Shown here: one piece after another, positions 47,781 to 56,216 of the stretch
Layout of the letters: each line of letters begins with the position of its first letter
Numbering within the stretch: position 1 is the first letter of the stretch
Source: UBA2334 sp049653005
GTDB lineage: Bacteria > Pseudomonadota > Gammaproteobacteria > Burkholderiales > Burkholderiaceae_C
Reading direction: 5' to 3'
Assembly: GCA_049653005.1 (NCBI GenBank)
Contig: JBASFL010000095.1
Coordinates: 40,554-104,553, forward strand
DNA: 64,000 nt
Notes under the pieces: model-generated
Told to the model about the DNA's origin: nothing
Databases searched by the model: none
What the model saw: only the letters and a program-made list of their open reading frames with translations
Translations under genes and position numbers: made by a program

Positions 47781-47836
47781 AAGAATAGCTAACAAATGAA
47801 CGGGGTCAAGCGGTAGAGGCCTTTTTCATTCATAAA
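47781..47836 (+). repeat. Dispersed repeat upstream of plsY
   Basis: It reads GAATAGCTAACAAATG, a short spacer, TCAAGCGGTAGAGGCC, then TTTTTCATTCAT, perhaps the most complete intergenic copy in the window. It lies between the deacylase gene and plsY, ending 12 bases before the plsY start. Confidence 0.65.
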
Positions 47837-47848
47837 AAGGACGTTGCT

Positions 47849-48475
47849 GTGGACTTTGTTTTTGCCGCCTTGGCCGTGTTGGCCGCTTACCTGGTGGGCT
47901 CGCTGTCGTTTGCCGTCATCGTCAGCCGGTTTGTCGGGCTGGCCGACCCCCGCAGCTACGGCAGCAAAAACCCCGGGGCCACCAACGTGCTGCGTTCGGG
48001 CAACAAAAAGGCGGCCATTGCCACGCTGGTGCTCGACGCCGTGAAGGGCTGGTTGCCCCTGTGGGCGGCGGGCGTGTGGGGCCCCGCGCTGGGGCTGGGC
48101 CATGCCACCTTGGCGCTGGTGGGGCTGGCCGCGTTTGTGGGCCACCTGTACCCGGTGTTTTTCCGCTTCAAAGGCGGCAAGGGCGTGGCCACGGCGGTGG
48201 GGGTGCTGTTTGGCGTGGACTGGTTGCTGGCACTGGCGTGCCTGGCCTCGTTTGGCATCGTGGTGTATTTCACGCGGTATGTGTCGCTGGCGTCGATGGT
48301 GGCAGCGGTGTTTGCCCCGGCGTACTTTTTGTTTGGGGCCGATGTGGTGTGGCCCGCGTCGCCGCCCATGGTGGGCGCACTGGTGGCCATGGGTGCGCTG
48401 CTGATCTGGCGGCACAGGGAAAACGTGGACCGCTTGGTGAAGGGCACAGAATCCAAACTGGGGGCCAAGAAATGA
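47849..48475 (+). CDS. plsY: Acyl-phosphate glycerol-3-phosphate acyltransferase
   Basis: A 208-residue inner-membrane enzyme that acylates glycerol 3-phosphate from acyl-phosphate, the first step of phospholipid synthesis. The three PlsY motifs are visible: SLSFAVIVSR, SKNPGATNVLR and GHLYPVFFRFKGGKG, with several membrane spans. The start is GTG, with AAGGA 9 bases upstream. It overlaps the RidA-like gene by 4 bases. Confidence 0.94.
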   Translation: MDFVFAALAVLAAYLVGSLSFAVIVSRFVGLADPRSYGSKNPGATNVLRSGNKKAAIATLVLDAVKGWLPLWAAGVWGPALGLGHATLALVGLAAFVGHLYPVFFRFKGGKGVATAVGVLFGVDWLLALACLASFGIVVYFTRYVSLASMVAAVFAPAYFLFGADVVWPASPPMVGALVAMGALLIWRHRENVDRLVKGTESKLGAKK

Positions 48476-48837
48476 ACGCTGACACCAAACCTTTGCAGCG
48501 CCTGCACGTGGCCGCCCGGTACAGCGAGGCCACTGTTTTCAACGGCGTGGTGTACCTGGCCGGCATGGTGCCCGAGTGCGAGGCCACCGACATCGCCAGC
48601 CAAACGGCCGATGTGCTGGCGCAAATCGACCACCGCCTGGCCGAGTGCGGCAGCGACAAAACCCGCCTGCTGCGTGTGCAGATTTACCTGACCGACATCA
48701 CAGACATTGCCGCCATGAACGCGGTGTGGGACGCCTGGGTGCCCGCAGGCCACGCCCCGCCGCGTGCCACCGTGCAGGCGGCGCTGGCCGACCCCAGCTG
48801 GCGCATTGAGGTGGTGGCCACGGCCGCACAAATCTGA
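48472..48837 (+). CDS. RidA/YjgF family protein
   Basis: A 121-residue protein of the RidA family, which hydrolyses reactive enamine/imine intermediates; some members have other roles. The pattern VVYLAGMVPE...QTADVLAQIDHRLAECGSDKTRLLRVQIYLTDI and the C-terminal PPRATVQAAL with the family arginine are seen in sections. It is translationally coupled to plsY. Confidence 0.88.
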   Translation: MNADTKPLQRLHVAARYSEATVFNGVVYLAGMVPECEATDIASQTADVLAQIDHRLAECGSDKTRLLRVQIYLTDITDIAAMNAVWDAWVPAGHAPPRATVQAALADPSWRIEVVATAAQI

Positions 48838-48838
48838 G

Positions 48839-49513
48839 TCAGTACCGCCGCTGCAGCGTCATCTGGTCGTTGTCGCGCTGCATTTGAAAGCGGGTGAGAA
48901 AGCTGTTGCCCAGCAGCACATAGGGCATTTGCTGGGGCAGGATGACGGCGGTCACGTCGCTCACCTCAGCGTCGCCCAGGCGCACACGTTGCAATTTCAG
49001 CTGGTGGCCCACCACGGTGCCGTTGGCGGTTTGCATGTTCACCCGCTGGCCGCCTTCGGGCTTGAGCCCCAGGCGTTGGGCATCGGCCTGGCCCAGCACC
49101 ACGCTGGTGGCCCCGGTGTCCACCAGGAATTGCACGCTTTTGCCGTTGATGCTGCCGGTTGTCACAAAGTGACCACGGCTGTCGGCGGTCAGCACCACGC
49201 GTTGGGCTCCCGTGCCCGCTGGGGTGGCGCGGGAGCCCACGCTCACGGGCGACTCGCCCAGCACCAGGGTGGCCTGCTGCCCGTTGATGCTCACTTTGGC
49301 CCCGTTTGCGCTGACGTGCACCAGCCGCACACCGGCGTGGGTATCGCCCACGGCCATGAATTTGGGTGCCTGGCCGTCCACCACCAGCAAGGCTTTTTCA
49401 CCGGAAATGCCCGCAAGTTGCACGGCGTGCGTTTGTGCGTGTGCCCCGCCCGCCCACAGCACGCTGCACAAACAGGCGGTGCCCAGCAGCCGCTCAGCCC
49501 AGCCGAACGCCAC
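48839..49513 (-). CDS. Retropepsin-like aspartic protease
   Basis: A 224-residue exported protein of the TIGR02281-type clan AA proteases. From the GTG at 49513 there is a clear signal peptide ending GGAHAQ; an open frame further upstream is unconvincing. The catalytic aspartate is in the FLVDTGATSVVL motif near residue 140, with the family LLGNSFLTRF near the C-terminus. It acts in the periplasm or envelope. The start lies inside the 3' end of the upstream HD-GYP-like gene (20-base overlap). Confidence 0.82.
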   Translation of the reverse strand: MAFGWAERLLGTACLCSVLWAGGAHAQTHAVQLAGISGEKALLVVDGQAPKFMAVGDTHAGVRLVHVSANGAKVSINGQQATLVLGESPVSVGSRATPAGTGAQRVVLTADSRGHFVTTGSINGKSVQFLVDTGATSVVLGQADAQRLGLKPEGGQRVNMQTANGTVVGHQLKLQRVRLGDAEVSDVTAVILPQQMPYVLLGNSFLTRFQMQRDNDQMTLQRRY

Positions 49514-50774
49514 GCTCGGCCCCGGTTTTGGAGAACGCCAGTTGCCGCAGCATGGCCTCGGGGCTGAGGCGCACCCGCACCACCGAGGCCGAGATGCCTT
49601 GCGCCACCGCCAGTTCGGGTTTGGCGGTGTTGCACAGGCGGGGTTCGGCAATGGGTTCGTCGCGCCGGTTCAGCACGCTGGCCACCCAGGGTTCATTGGG
49701 CTTGACGCCCCGGCGCAGCACCACAGCGGTTTCGCCACTGGCCAGTTTCACGAAGGTGCCTGCGGGGTGCAGGCCCAACACCTGCATCAGCACCAGGCCC
49801 ACCTCGTCGTGCCCGCCCGCACCGGCTTGCACGATGGCCGAGCGGGCGGCGTCTTTGGCATCGCGCCCGGCGCGTGACACGCGGGGGCTCATGGCGGCGG
49901 TGTAGCGGTCCACCACCTGCAAAATTTTGGTCAACCGCTGGGCGCTGCTGCGCTGCGCCAGTGGCACGCCGGGCGGCAGGTCTTCGTGGTGGGCCTGCAC
50001 CACGGCCAACCACAGCGGGTCGGTCACGCCCACGCCTTGCAGCAGGCGGGCTCCGTCGGTGGTGTGGCGGTCGATCAGGGCGCGCTGCTGGGGCGAGGGC
50101 GGTTGCTTTTGTGCCGCCAACATGTCTTGCAGCTGGGTCATGGCCACGTTCATGGTCAGCGCAGCGCGCACCAGCACGGCCCCCTCTTCGGGTGGCAGCT
50201 TCAAGGGGCCCACCAACAGGTGGCAGATGGACGCCGTCAGCAGCGAGTGCAGGGCGCTGTAGCCGCTGAAACCCGTCACGGCCCGGTGGATGAGCAGGAA
50301 CAGGGCGGCGTCGCGGTCGCGGGCCAACAGCGCTTCTTGCATGGCGGTCACTTGCCCGATGCGTTCCAGCGCTTCTTGGCCCACCGCACCGCCCTGGGCC
50401 AATTGGCTGAGGGTGGTTTTCAGCCGCGTTTCCACCTCTTCCCACGCCTGTGGCAGCGAGCTGGGCAACGCCGCCGCACCTTCGCTGGATTTCAGCGACA
50501 CATAGCGGTCGATGTCTTTCAGCGGTGCATCGCGCCGGGTGGCCTCGTTCAGGCCACTCATCAGCACTTTGACGGCTTCATCGGACTCGTCGTAATTGAC
50601 GAACACCGACTTGCGCCGTTGCAGCGTTTCAAGTGCTGCCAGGTTTTCAATGCGCAGGCCTTTGGCCAGCAACACGCGACCCACCTCGTCACGCAAAGTG
50701 AACCGCAGCACTGCGCCCACGTGCAGTTGCTGCGGTGACACGGCCACCAGGTCTGGTTTGTCGTCAATGCTCAC
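49494..50774 (-). CDS. Degenerate HD-GYP domain protein
   Basis: A 426-residue protein (GTG start) with a PilZ-like or unknown N-terminal part and a region aligned to HD-GYP cyclic-di-GMP phosphodiesterases: ALHSLLTASICHLLVG, a helix where HD should be (RAALTMNVAM), DRHTTDGARLLQ, QAHHEDLPPGVP and LQVVDRYTAAMSPR. The metal-binding HD pair and the GYP signature are missing or altered, so catalysis is doubtful; it may bind a nucleotide or partner. It follows a paralog by 24 bases. Confidence 0.8.
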   Translation of the reverse strand: MSIDDKPDLVAVSPQQLHVGAVLRFTLRDEVGRVLLAKGLRIENLAALETLQRRKSVFVNYDESDEAVKVLMSGLNEATRRDAPLKDIDRYVSLKSSEGAAALPSSLPQAWEEVETRLKTTLSQLAQGGAVGQEALERIGQVTAMQEALLARDRDAALFLLIHRAVTGFSGYSALHSLLTASICHLLVGPLKLPPEEGAVLVRAALTMNVAMTQLQDMLAAQKQPPSPQQRALIDRHTTDGARLLQGVGVTDPLWLAVVQAHHEDLPPGVPLAQRSSAQRLTKILQVVDRYTAAMSPRVSRAGRDAKDAARSAIVQAGAGGHDEVGLVLMQVLGLHPAGTFVKLASGETAVVLRRGVKPNEPWVASVLNRRDEPIAEPRLCNTAKPELAVAQGISASVVRVRLSPEAMLRQLAFSKTGAERGVRLG

Positions 50775-50798
50775 AGCCCGCCCCCCTGTTGGCGAACG

Positions 50799-52088
50799 TT
50801 ACGCGAAAGACGATGGTGCGAAATCAGGGCCTCTGCGAAGGGCAGAGACTTGCCGCAGCATGAAGTCTTCATTGAGGCGAACCCGCACGTCAGAGCCGGA
50901 CACCCCCTCGCCGATCGCGTATTCGGGGTTGGCCGTGTCCAAGATGCGGGGCATGCCCACGGGCTCGCCGCGTTTGTTGACCACCGTGGACACGTGGGCT
51001 TCATTGGGTCTGCGACCGGGTTGCAGCACCACGGCGACATCGCCACTGGCAAGCCGCACAAAACTGCCCGGTGGGTAGAGCCCCAACGTCAGCAGCAATG
51101 CCAAACCCGCTTCGTTGTTGGTGTTGCTGCGTGCATCTTTGATCACGCTTCGGGTGGCTTCTTTGCCATCTCGGCCGGGGCGGCTGCCGCGGGGACTGAG
51201 CGCTGCCGTGTAGCGGTCTATGACCTGAAGCACACCTGCCAAACGCTCCGTCTGCCCTGATTTGCCTGGCCGTGGGGTGCTGGGCAGCGGGTCGTGGTGC
51301 ATGGCGACTGTGTCCAGCCACAAGCGGTTGTCCACACCGGCAGTGCGCAGCAAATTGGCGCTCAGGATGGGGTGTCGGTCGATGTCGGCCAGCTGCTCTC
51401 TGCTTGGCGGTAATTTCTGCATGGCCATGGTGTCTTGCAAAGACTTGACCGACAGGTTCATGGTCAGTGCAGCGCAGCACAAGACCCCTTGTTCGCTTTC
51501 GTCCAGACCCAGGTTGGGGCTCAGGGCTTGGCCCAGTGCAGCACACAAAAGTGAGTGCGAGGTGCTGTACCCCGCAAAATCGGTGATGGACCGGTTGAAC
51601 AGCAAAAACAGAGACTCTTTGGCGTAGCGGCCCATCAGTTTTGACAGCGTCTGGTTCAGGCCATCAAGGCGTTCCAATGCCAGCGCGGCAGAGTCAGTGT
51701 CCCGCGCCAATCCCCCCTGAACGGCGCGCAGGCGCGATTCCAAGTCCGACCAAGCCTGGGGCAAAGACTTCGGGGTGTTCGCAGAAACAGGCTCTTTGGT
51801 TTTGCGCCGCAAGGCATCGAGGTCTTTGAGCGGTGCGTTCCGGTAACGGGCGCGGTCAAGGCTTTCCATCACAGACTTGATGGGTTCACGGGCCTCAACG
51901 CGGTCTGCGTACAGTGCCGGCAGTGCGTGCAGCTTGGCCAAAATCCGGGGCGAGTCCACGGTTTGCTCTTTGGCCAATAGCATGTGCCCGTTTTCGTCGT
52001 ACAGGGAAAACTCAAGCTGCATGCCCAACTTCACCAGCTGGGGCGACAAGGACACCATGTCCGCAGGGGGTTTGCGCGGGGTATTCAT
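50799..52088 (-). CDS. Degenerate HD-GYP domain protein, paralog
   Basis: A 429-residue protein aligned along its whole length with the neighbour downstream: STSHSLLCAALGQAL, CAALTMNLSVKSLQD, DRHPILSANLLR, AMHHDPLPSTPR, LQVIDRYTAALSPRGSRPGRDGKEATRSV. The catalytic HD and GYP signatures are again lacking, so the family has diverged before or with the duplication. It precedes the paralog on the same strand and follows a YajQ gene, a c-di-GMP-binding family. Confidence 0.8.
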   Translation of the reverse strand: MNTPRKPPADMVSLSPQLVKLGMQLEFSLYDENGHMLLAKEQTVDSPRILAKLHALPALYADRVEAREPIKSVMESLDRARYRNAPLKDLDALRRKTKEPVSANTPKSLPQAWSDLESRLRAVQGGLARDTDSAALALERLDGLNQTLSKLMGRYAKESLFLLFNRSITDFAGYSTSHSLLCAALGQALSPNLGLDESEQGVLCCAALTMNLSVKSLQDTMAMQKLPPSREQLADIDRHPILSANLLRTAGVDNRLWLDTVAMHHDPLPSTPRPGKSGQTERLAGVLQVIDRYTAALSPRGSRPGRDGKEATRSVIKDARSNTNNEAGLALLLTLGLYPPGSFVRLASGDVAVVLQPGRRPNEAHVSTVVNKRGEPVGMPRILDTANPEYAIGEGVSGSDVRVRLNEDFMLRQVSALRRGPDFAPSSFA

Positions 52089-52101
52089 GGCGCAGAAGTG
52101 C

Positions 52102-52587
52102 TCATTCCCGGAAGTTGTTGAAGCTCAGGGGCAGGTCGGGCACGTCTTTTTTGATGACGGCCATGGCGGTTTGCAGGTCATCGCGCTTGGCACCGGTCAC
52201 GCGCACGGCATCGCCCTGAATGGCCGCCTGTACCTTGAGCTTGCTGCCCTTGATGGCCTGCTGGATTTTTTTGCCCACATCGGTTTCGATGCCGTTGCGC
52301 ACGGTGATTTGCTGCTTGACTTTGTCGCCACCGATTTTTTCGATCTTGCCCGCGTCCAGGAAGCGCACATCGACGTTGCGCTTGGCGAGTTTGCTGCGCA
52401 GCACTTCGTCCACCTGGGTGATCTGAAAATCGCTGTCGCCAAACAACGTGATGATTTTGTCTTTCAGCTCCAGGTTGGCCGACGTGCCTTTGAAGTCAAA
52501 GCGCGTGCCCACTTCGCGAACGGTCTGCTCAACGGCGTTTTTCACTTCAACGAGGTTGGCTTCAAGAATGGTGTCAAAAGAAGGCAT
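52102..52587 (-). CDS. YajQ-family nucleotide-binding protein
   Basis: A 161-residue cytoplasmic protein of normal family length: MPSFDTILEANLVEVKNAVEQ at the start, RFDFKGTSANLELKD, GDSDFQITQVDEVLRSKL, and the tail SGLPLQFxNFR-like segment here DLPLSFNNFRE. Some members bind cyclic di-GMP and act with a transcription factor. It lies 13 bases from the two degenerate HD-GYP genes. Confidence 0.93.
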   Translation of the reverse strand: MPSFDTILEANLVEVKNAVEQTVREVGTRFDFKGTSANLELKDKIITLFGDSDFQITQVDEVLRSKLAKRNVDVRFLDAGKIEKIGGDKVKQQITVRNGIETDVGKKIQQAIKGSKLKVQAAIQGDAVRVTGAKRDDLQTAMAVIKKDVPDLPLSFNNFRE

Positions 52588-52634
52588 GGCGGGGCGGTTC
52601 TGAGAGTGAAAACAGGGGGTGAGACAATTCCCGC

Positions 52635-53690
52635 ATGTTAGTCGAGAACCTGGTTTCCCTTCAGCCCTTCAACACGTTTGGCATACAGGCGCGGGCGCTG
52701 CAAATGGTGCGGGTGCGCACCACCGCCGATGCCGTGGCCCTGTGCCAGCAGCACGCGGCGGCCTGCCAGCACAACCCGTTGGTGCTGGGTGGGGGCAGCA
52801 ATTTGGTGCTGACGGGTGACGTGAAGGCGTTGGTCATCAAGGTCGAAATCGCAGGCCGTCGCCTGGTGGCCGAAACCGCCACGCATTGGGTGGTGGAGGC
52901 CGGTGCGGGTGAGTCATGGCATGGTTTTGTGGACTGGACGCTGGCACAGGGTTGGCCCGGGTTGGAAAACCTGGCTTTGATCCCGGGCACGGTGGGGGCG
53001 TCGCCGGTGCAAAACATCGGGGCTTACGGTGTGGAGTTGCAAGACCGCTTCCACTCTCTGGACGCGGTGGATTTGCACACAGGCCAGGTGTTTTCGCTGG
53101 ACGCCGCGCAGTGTGGGTTTGGTTACCGCGATTCGGTGTTCAAACACACGGCGGGCGATCAGCGCCATTTGGGTTTGGCTGGGCGGGCGCTCATCACGCA
53201 GGTGCGGTTTGCGTGCCCCAAACATTGGGTGCCCGAGGTGGGTTACCTGGAGCTGGCGCGCAAGGTGGAAGAGCAGGGTGGTGCGCTGCCCACCGCCCGC
53301 CAGGTGTTCGACTGGGTGTGTGCCATTCGCCGCGCCAAGTTGCCAGACCCTGCGGTGCTGGGCAACGCAGGCAGTTTTTTCAAAAACCCCACGGTGAGTG
53401 CCGAGCAGTGCGCCGACATCATCGGGCGCGACCCGAAGGTGGTGCATTACCCCATGCCCGACGGCACGGTGAAGCTGGCAGCCGGTTGGCTGATCGACAC
53501 CTGCGGCTGGAAGGGCAAGGCTGTGGGCCACGCGGCGGTGTACGACAAACAGGCCCTGGTGCTGGTCAACCGGGGTGGCGCTGCCCACCCGGCCACAGGC
53601 GGCGAGGTGATGACACTGGCCAAAGCCATTCAGACCAGTGTGTACGAGCGGTTTGGTCTGCGCCTGGAAATCGAGCCCGTGGTGGTGTGA
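52635..53690 (+). CDS. murB: UDP-N-acetylenolpyruvoylglucosamine reductase
   Basis: MurB makes UDP-N-acetylmuramic acid for peptidoglycan, using FAD and NADPH. The 351-residue protein is the longer type (E. coli class): NTFGIQARA, VLGGGSNLVLTGD, GLENLALIPGTVGASPVQNIGAYGVE, the catalytic serine in LGNAGSFFKNP, and the glutamate near the end (RLEIEPVV). Divergent from the YajQ gene, 47 bases apart. Confidence 0.96.
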   Translation: MLVENLVSLQPFNTFGIQARALQMVRVRTTADAVALCQQHAAACQHNPLVLGGGSNLVLTGDVKALVIKVEIAGRRLVAETATHWVVEAGAGESWHGFVDWTLAQGWPGLENLALIPGTVGASPVQNIGAYGVELQDRFHSLDAVDLHTGQVFSLDAAQCGFGYRDSVFKHTAGDQRHLGLAGRALITQVRFACPKHWVPEVGYLELARKVEEQGGALPTARQVFDWVCAIRRAKLPDPAVLGNAGSFFKNPTVSAEQCADIIGRDPKVVHYPMPDGTVKLAAGWLIDTCGWKGKAVGHAAVYDKQALVLVNRGGAAHPATGGEVMTLAKAIQTSVYERFGLRLEIEPVVV

Positions 53691-53717
53691 CCCCCCGTCC
53701 CTTGCCCAATCCCGCCC

Positions 53718-55619
53718 TCAGCGGTGCTCGGTGTTGGGGGTCGTGGCGGCCGTTGAGGGCAACCAGTGGGCCATGGCCTGTTGCAACTCGGGCAGCCGGA
53801 TGGGCTTGGTCAGGAATTCATTCACCCCTGCTTGCATGGCGTTTTCACGCGCTTCGTTCATCACGTCTGCGGTCAGCGCGATGATGGGCAGCATCTGGGG
53901 GTCAGCGCCGCTCTGGCGTATCAGCCGCGTGGCGGCCAGTCCGTCCATCACGGGCATGTGAATGTCCATGAACACCAGGTCAAAGGTGTGGGTCGCCACC
54001 GCGTCCACCGCTTCCTGGCCGTTTTCGCAGAAGGTGACGGCACAGTTCAGCTTGCCCAGCAAAGCGGCCATCACCTTGCGGTTGACCGGGTGGTCTTCCG
54101 CCACCAGCACCCGAACGGCGGGGGCTGTGTGCTGGGGTGGGGCCAGCGTGGGGGTGCCCACGCCCTCCTGTTCGCGGGCTGTTGGTGCAGGCGAAGAATG
54201 TGTTGGCCCATCGCACACGGGCAAGGGCAGGGTGAGTGTGAAGGTGGAGCCCACGCCGGGGCGGCTGCTCACGGTCAGTTCGCCGCCCATCAGCCTGGCC
54301 AAAGTGCGTGAAATGTCCAGCCCCAGCCCCGCGCCGCCAAACCGCCGGTCGGCCCCCGATTCGACTTGGTAAAACCGCTGAAACAAGCGACCCACTGCTT
54401 GATCGGTCATGCCGATGCCCGTGTCGGTGACCGTGATGCGCAAAGGGGCCACCATGCCAGTGCTTCCTTCCAAGTCCACAGACAGGGTGACGCGGCCTTT
54501 TTCCGTGAATTTGATGCCATTGCTCAGCAGGTTGAACAAAATTTGTTTCAGGCGTGTGGGGTCGGCCTGCACCCAATGGGGCAGCGATGGCCCGTGCGTG
54601 ACCGTGAACGTCAGCCCTTTGTCCCGGGCGCTGATTTGCATCAGCGCTTCGGTGCTGGCCAGCAGTGCGCGCAAATCCACCGCTGTGGGCTTGAGTTTCA
54701 ACTTGCCCGCGTCCATGGCTGACACATCCAAGATGTCGTTGAGCAGCGTCAAGAGGTGCTGGGCTGATTCGCGCACCGTGTGGGTGTAGTCGGCTTGTTG
54801 GCTGGTCAGGGCCGTGGTTTCCAGCATGCTGAGCATGCCCAGCATGCCGTTGAAGGGGGTGCGCAGCTCGTGGCTCATGTTGGCCAGGAAGCGGCTCTTG
54901 CCCTCGCTGGCCGCTTCGGCCTTCTGGCGGGCTTCGCGCAGTTCGTGTGTGAGCTCTTCCAGCGCGATGCGTTCGCGCACCAGGCGCTGGTGGCGCACCC
55001 ACAGCGCAGCGGCTGCCAGCAGCAGCAACACCAGTTGGGCGATGGTGAGGCGCACGATGGTGGTGCCTTGTTCGCGGATGGTGTGCTGTTTGGTTTCGAT
55101 CAACCCGGCCATGACCGACGTGGCGGCAAAACTCAGGGCCTGAACGTTGGGCCCCATGCCGTTGAGCTGAGCCAACAGCGCTTGCAATTGTTTGGGCTTG
55201 GGAACGGGGGCTGCAAACACCGGCTCGGCTTGAGCGATGAATTCTTCCAGCCTTGGCAGCAGTTGCCGGTATTCCGCCCGGTCGCGTATCAGGCGTGTGC
55301 TGGGGTTGTCCTCCAGCAGCACTTTGCGGCTGAGAAAAATGTTGTACCGAAGGGACAGCTCGTCCAGGTTTGCAGTGGAGGGCGTTTGGACGGCCACATC
55401 CACCACGTGGCGCAGTCGCAAAAATTCGCGTTCGAACTGAAAGGCCAGCGCCGTGACCGAGTCGGCCTTCAGCTGCCAGTTGTCTTCAAGGTTTTCGCTT
55501 TGCCGCAGCTGAAGGGCCAGCATGCCCGCCACCAGGCCAGCCAAGCTTGCCGTGCCCAGGGCAAGCCACCACAAAAAGCGGCGCCCGCCTGCGGCGGCTG
55601 CCTGCGCCGTGGGGGTCAT
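53718..55619 (-). CDS. Hybrid sensor histidine kinase/response regulator
   Basis: A 633-residue inner-membrane sensor. Two hydrophobic segments (about residues 14-37 and 187-208) flank a periplasmic domain of about 150 residues. Then come a coiled-coil, the phosphoacceptor domain with FLANMSHELRTPFNGML, an ATPase domain (LFNLLSNGIKFTEKG, GAGLGLDIS) and a C-terminal receiver with the aspartate in LVFMDIHMPVMDG. No HPt domain is present. It overlaps the upstream secreted-protein gene by 4 bases, so the two probably sense together. Confidence 0.93.
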   Translation of the reverse strand: MTPTAQAAAAGGRRFLWWLALGTASLAGLVAGMLALQLRQSENLEDNWQLKADSVTALAFQFEREFLRLRHVVDVAVQTPSTANLDELSLRYNIFLSRKVLLEDNPSTRLIRDRAEYRQLLPRLEEFIAQAEPVFAAPVPKPKQLQALLAQLNGMGPNVQALSFAATSVMAGLIETKQHTIREQGTTIVRLTIAQLVLLLLAAAALWVRHQRLVRERIALEELTHELREARQKAEAASEGKSRFLANMSHELRTPFNGMLGMLSMLETTALTSQQADYTHTVRESAQHLLTLLNDILDVSAMDAGKLKLKPTAVDLRALLASTEALMQISARDKGLTFTVTHGPSLPHWVQADPTRLKQILFNLLSNGIKFTEKGRVTLSVDLEGSTGMVAPLRITVTDTGIGMTDQAVGRLFQRFYQVESGADRRFGGAGLGLDISRTLARLMGGELTVSSRPGVGSTFTLTLPLPVCDGPTHSSPAPTAREQEGVGTPTLAPPQHTAPAVRVLVAEDHPVNRKVMAALLGKLNCAVTFCENGQEAVDAVATHTFDLVFMDIHMPVMDGLAATRLIRQSGADPQMLPIIALTADVMNEARENAMQAGVNEFLTKPIRLPELQQAMAHWLPSTAATTPNTEHR

Positions 55620-56134
55620 TGCACCGACAGCGTTTTCAGTTGCCAGATGGAGCGCTCGTAGTACTTCACCGCCTTGAGTTCAGCCTGGCTGTCAAATGGG
55701 TAAATGATGAACAACGGCCCTTTGGTGCGCACCGGAATGGCTTCGCCGTTCATTGTGTGGGCCAGCACCACGTCAAACTGGGTGGCATCGTCCACAGGCA
55801 GGGTGATTTTGTAGTCGTTGAGGGCGGTGGCTTCCAGCGTGGTGCCGGTGGCTTTGGCCGCCGCCAGCACGTCACGCAGCAATGGCCCGGTGAAGGTGGT
55901 GGGTTTGGGGTCCCAGGGGGTTTGGGTGCTGAAGGTGCGCTGGGGCAGTTTTTGCAACATGGCCATGTCGAACACCGCCGTGGTCCCCTTGTTGGGGGCG
56001 CCCACCTTGCCTGTCACGGTCAACACCACTTTTCCCTTTGGGGCATCCAATGCCAAAGCCGCAGGGCTGCTGCAAAGGCCGCAAAGGCCAATCGCAGCGG
56101 CCAGGGGAGCAAAGAGTGCTGAGCGGCGTTTCAT
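55616..56134 (-). CDS. Secreted SUOX-fold protein, probable sensor partner
   Basis: A 172-residue exported protein (signal peptide ending in ALA) resembling the molybdopterin-binding fold of sulfite oxidase: VVLTVTGKVGAPNKG, TFTGPLLRDVLAAA, NDYKITLPVDDA, GPLFIIYPFDSQ. All cysteines lie in the signal peptide, so the molybdenum-ligating cysteine of true SUOX enzymes is missing from the mature part and catalysis is unlikely. Coupling (4-base overlap) to the histidine kinase gene suggests a periplasmic ligand-binding partner. No clear terminator precedes argG. Confidence 0.8.
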   Translation of the reverse strand: MKRRSALFAPLAAAIGLCGLCSSPAALALDAPKGKVVLTVTGKVGAPNKGTTAVFDMAMLQKLPQRTFSTQTPWDPKPTTFTGPLLRDVLAAAKATGTTLEATALNDYKITLPVDDATQFDVVLAHTMNGEAIPVRTKGPLFIIYPFDSQAELKAVKYYERSIWQLKTLSVQ

Positions 56135-56216
56135 GGGTGTCTCCTGGGTGTATACAAAATCAACAGTATTTCATTAATACCCAGTCACCCGCGCCATTTT
56201 GTGAAAATCTTCACGG

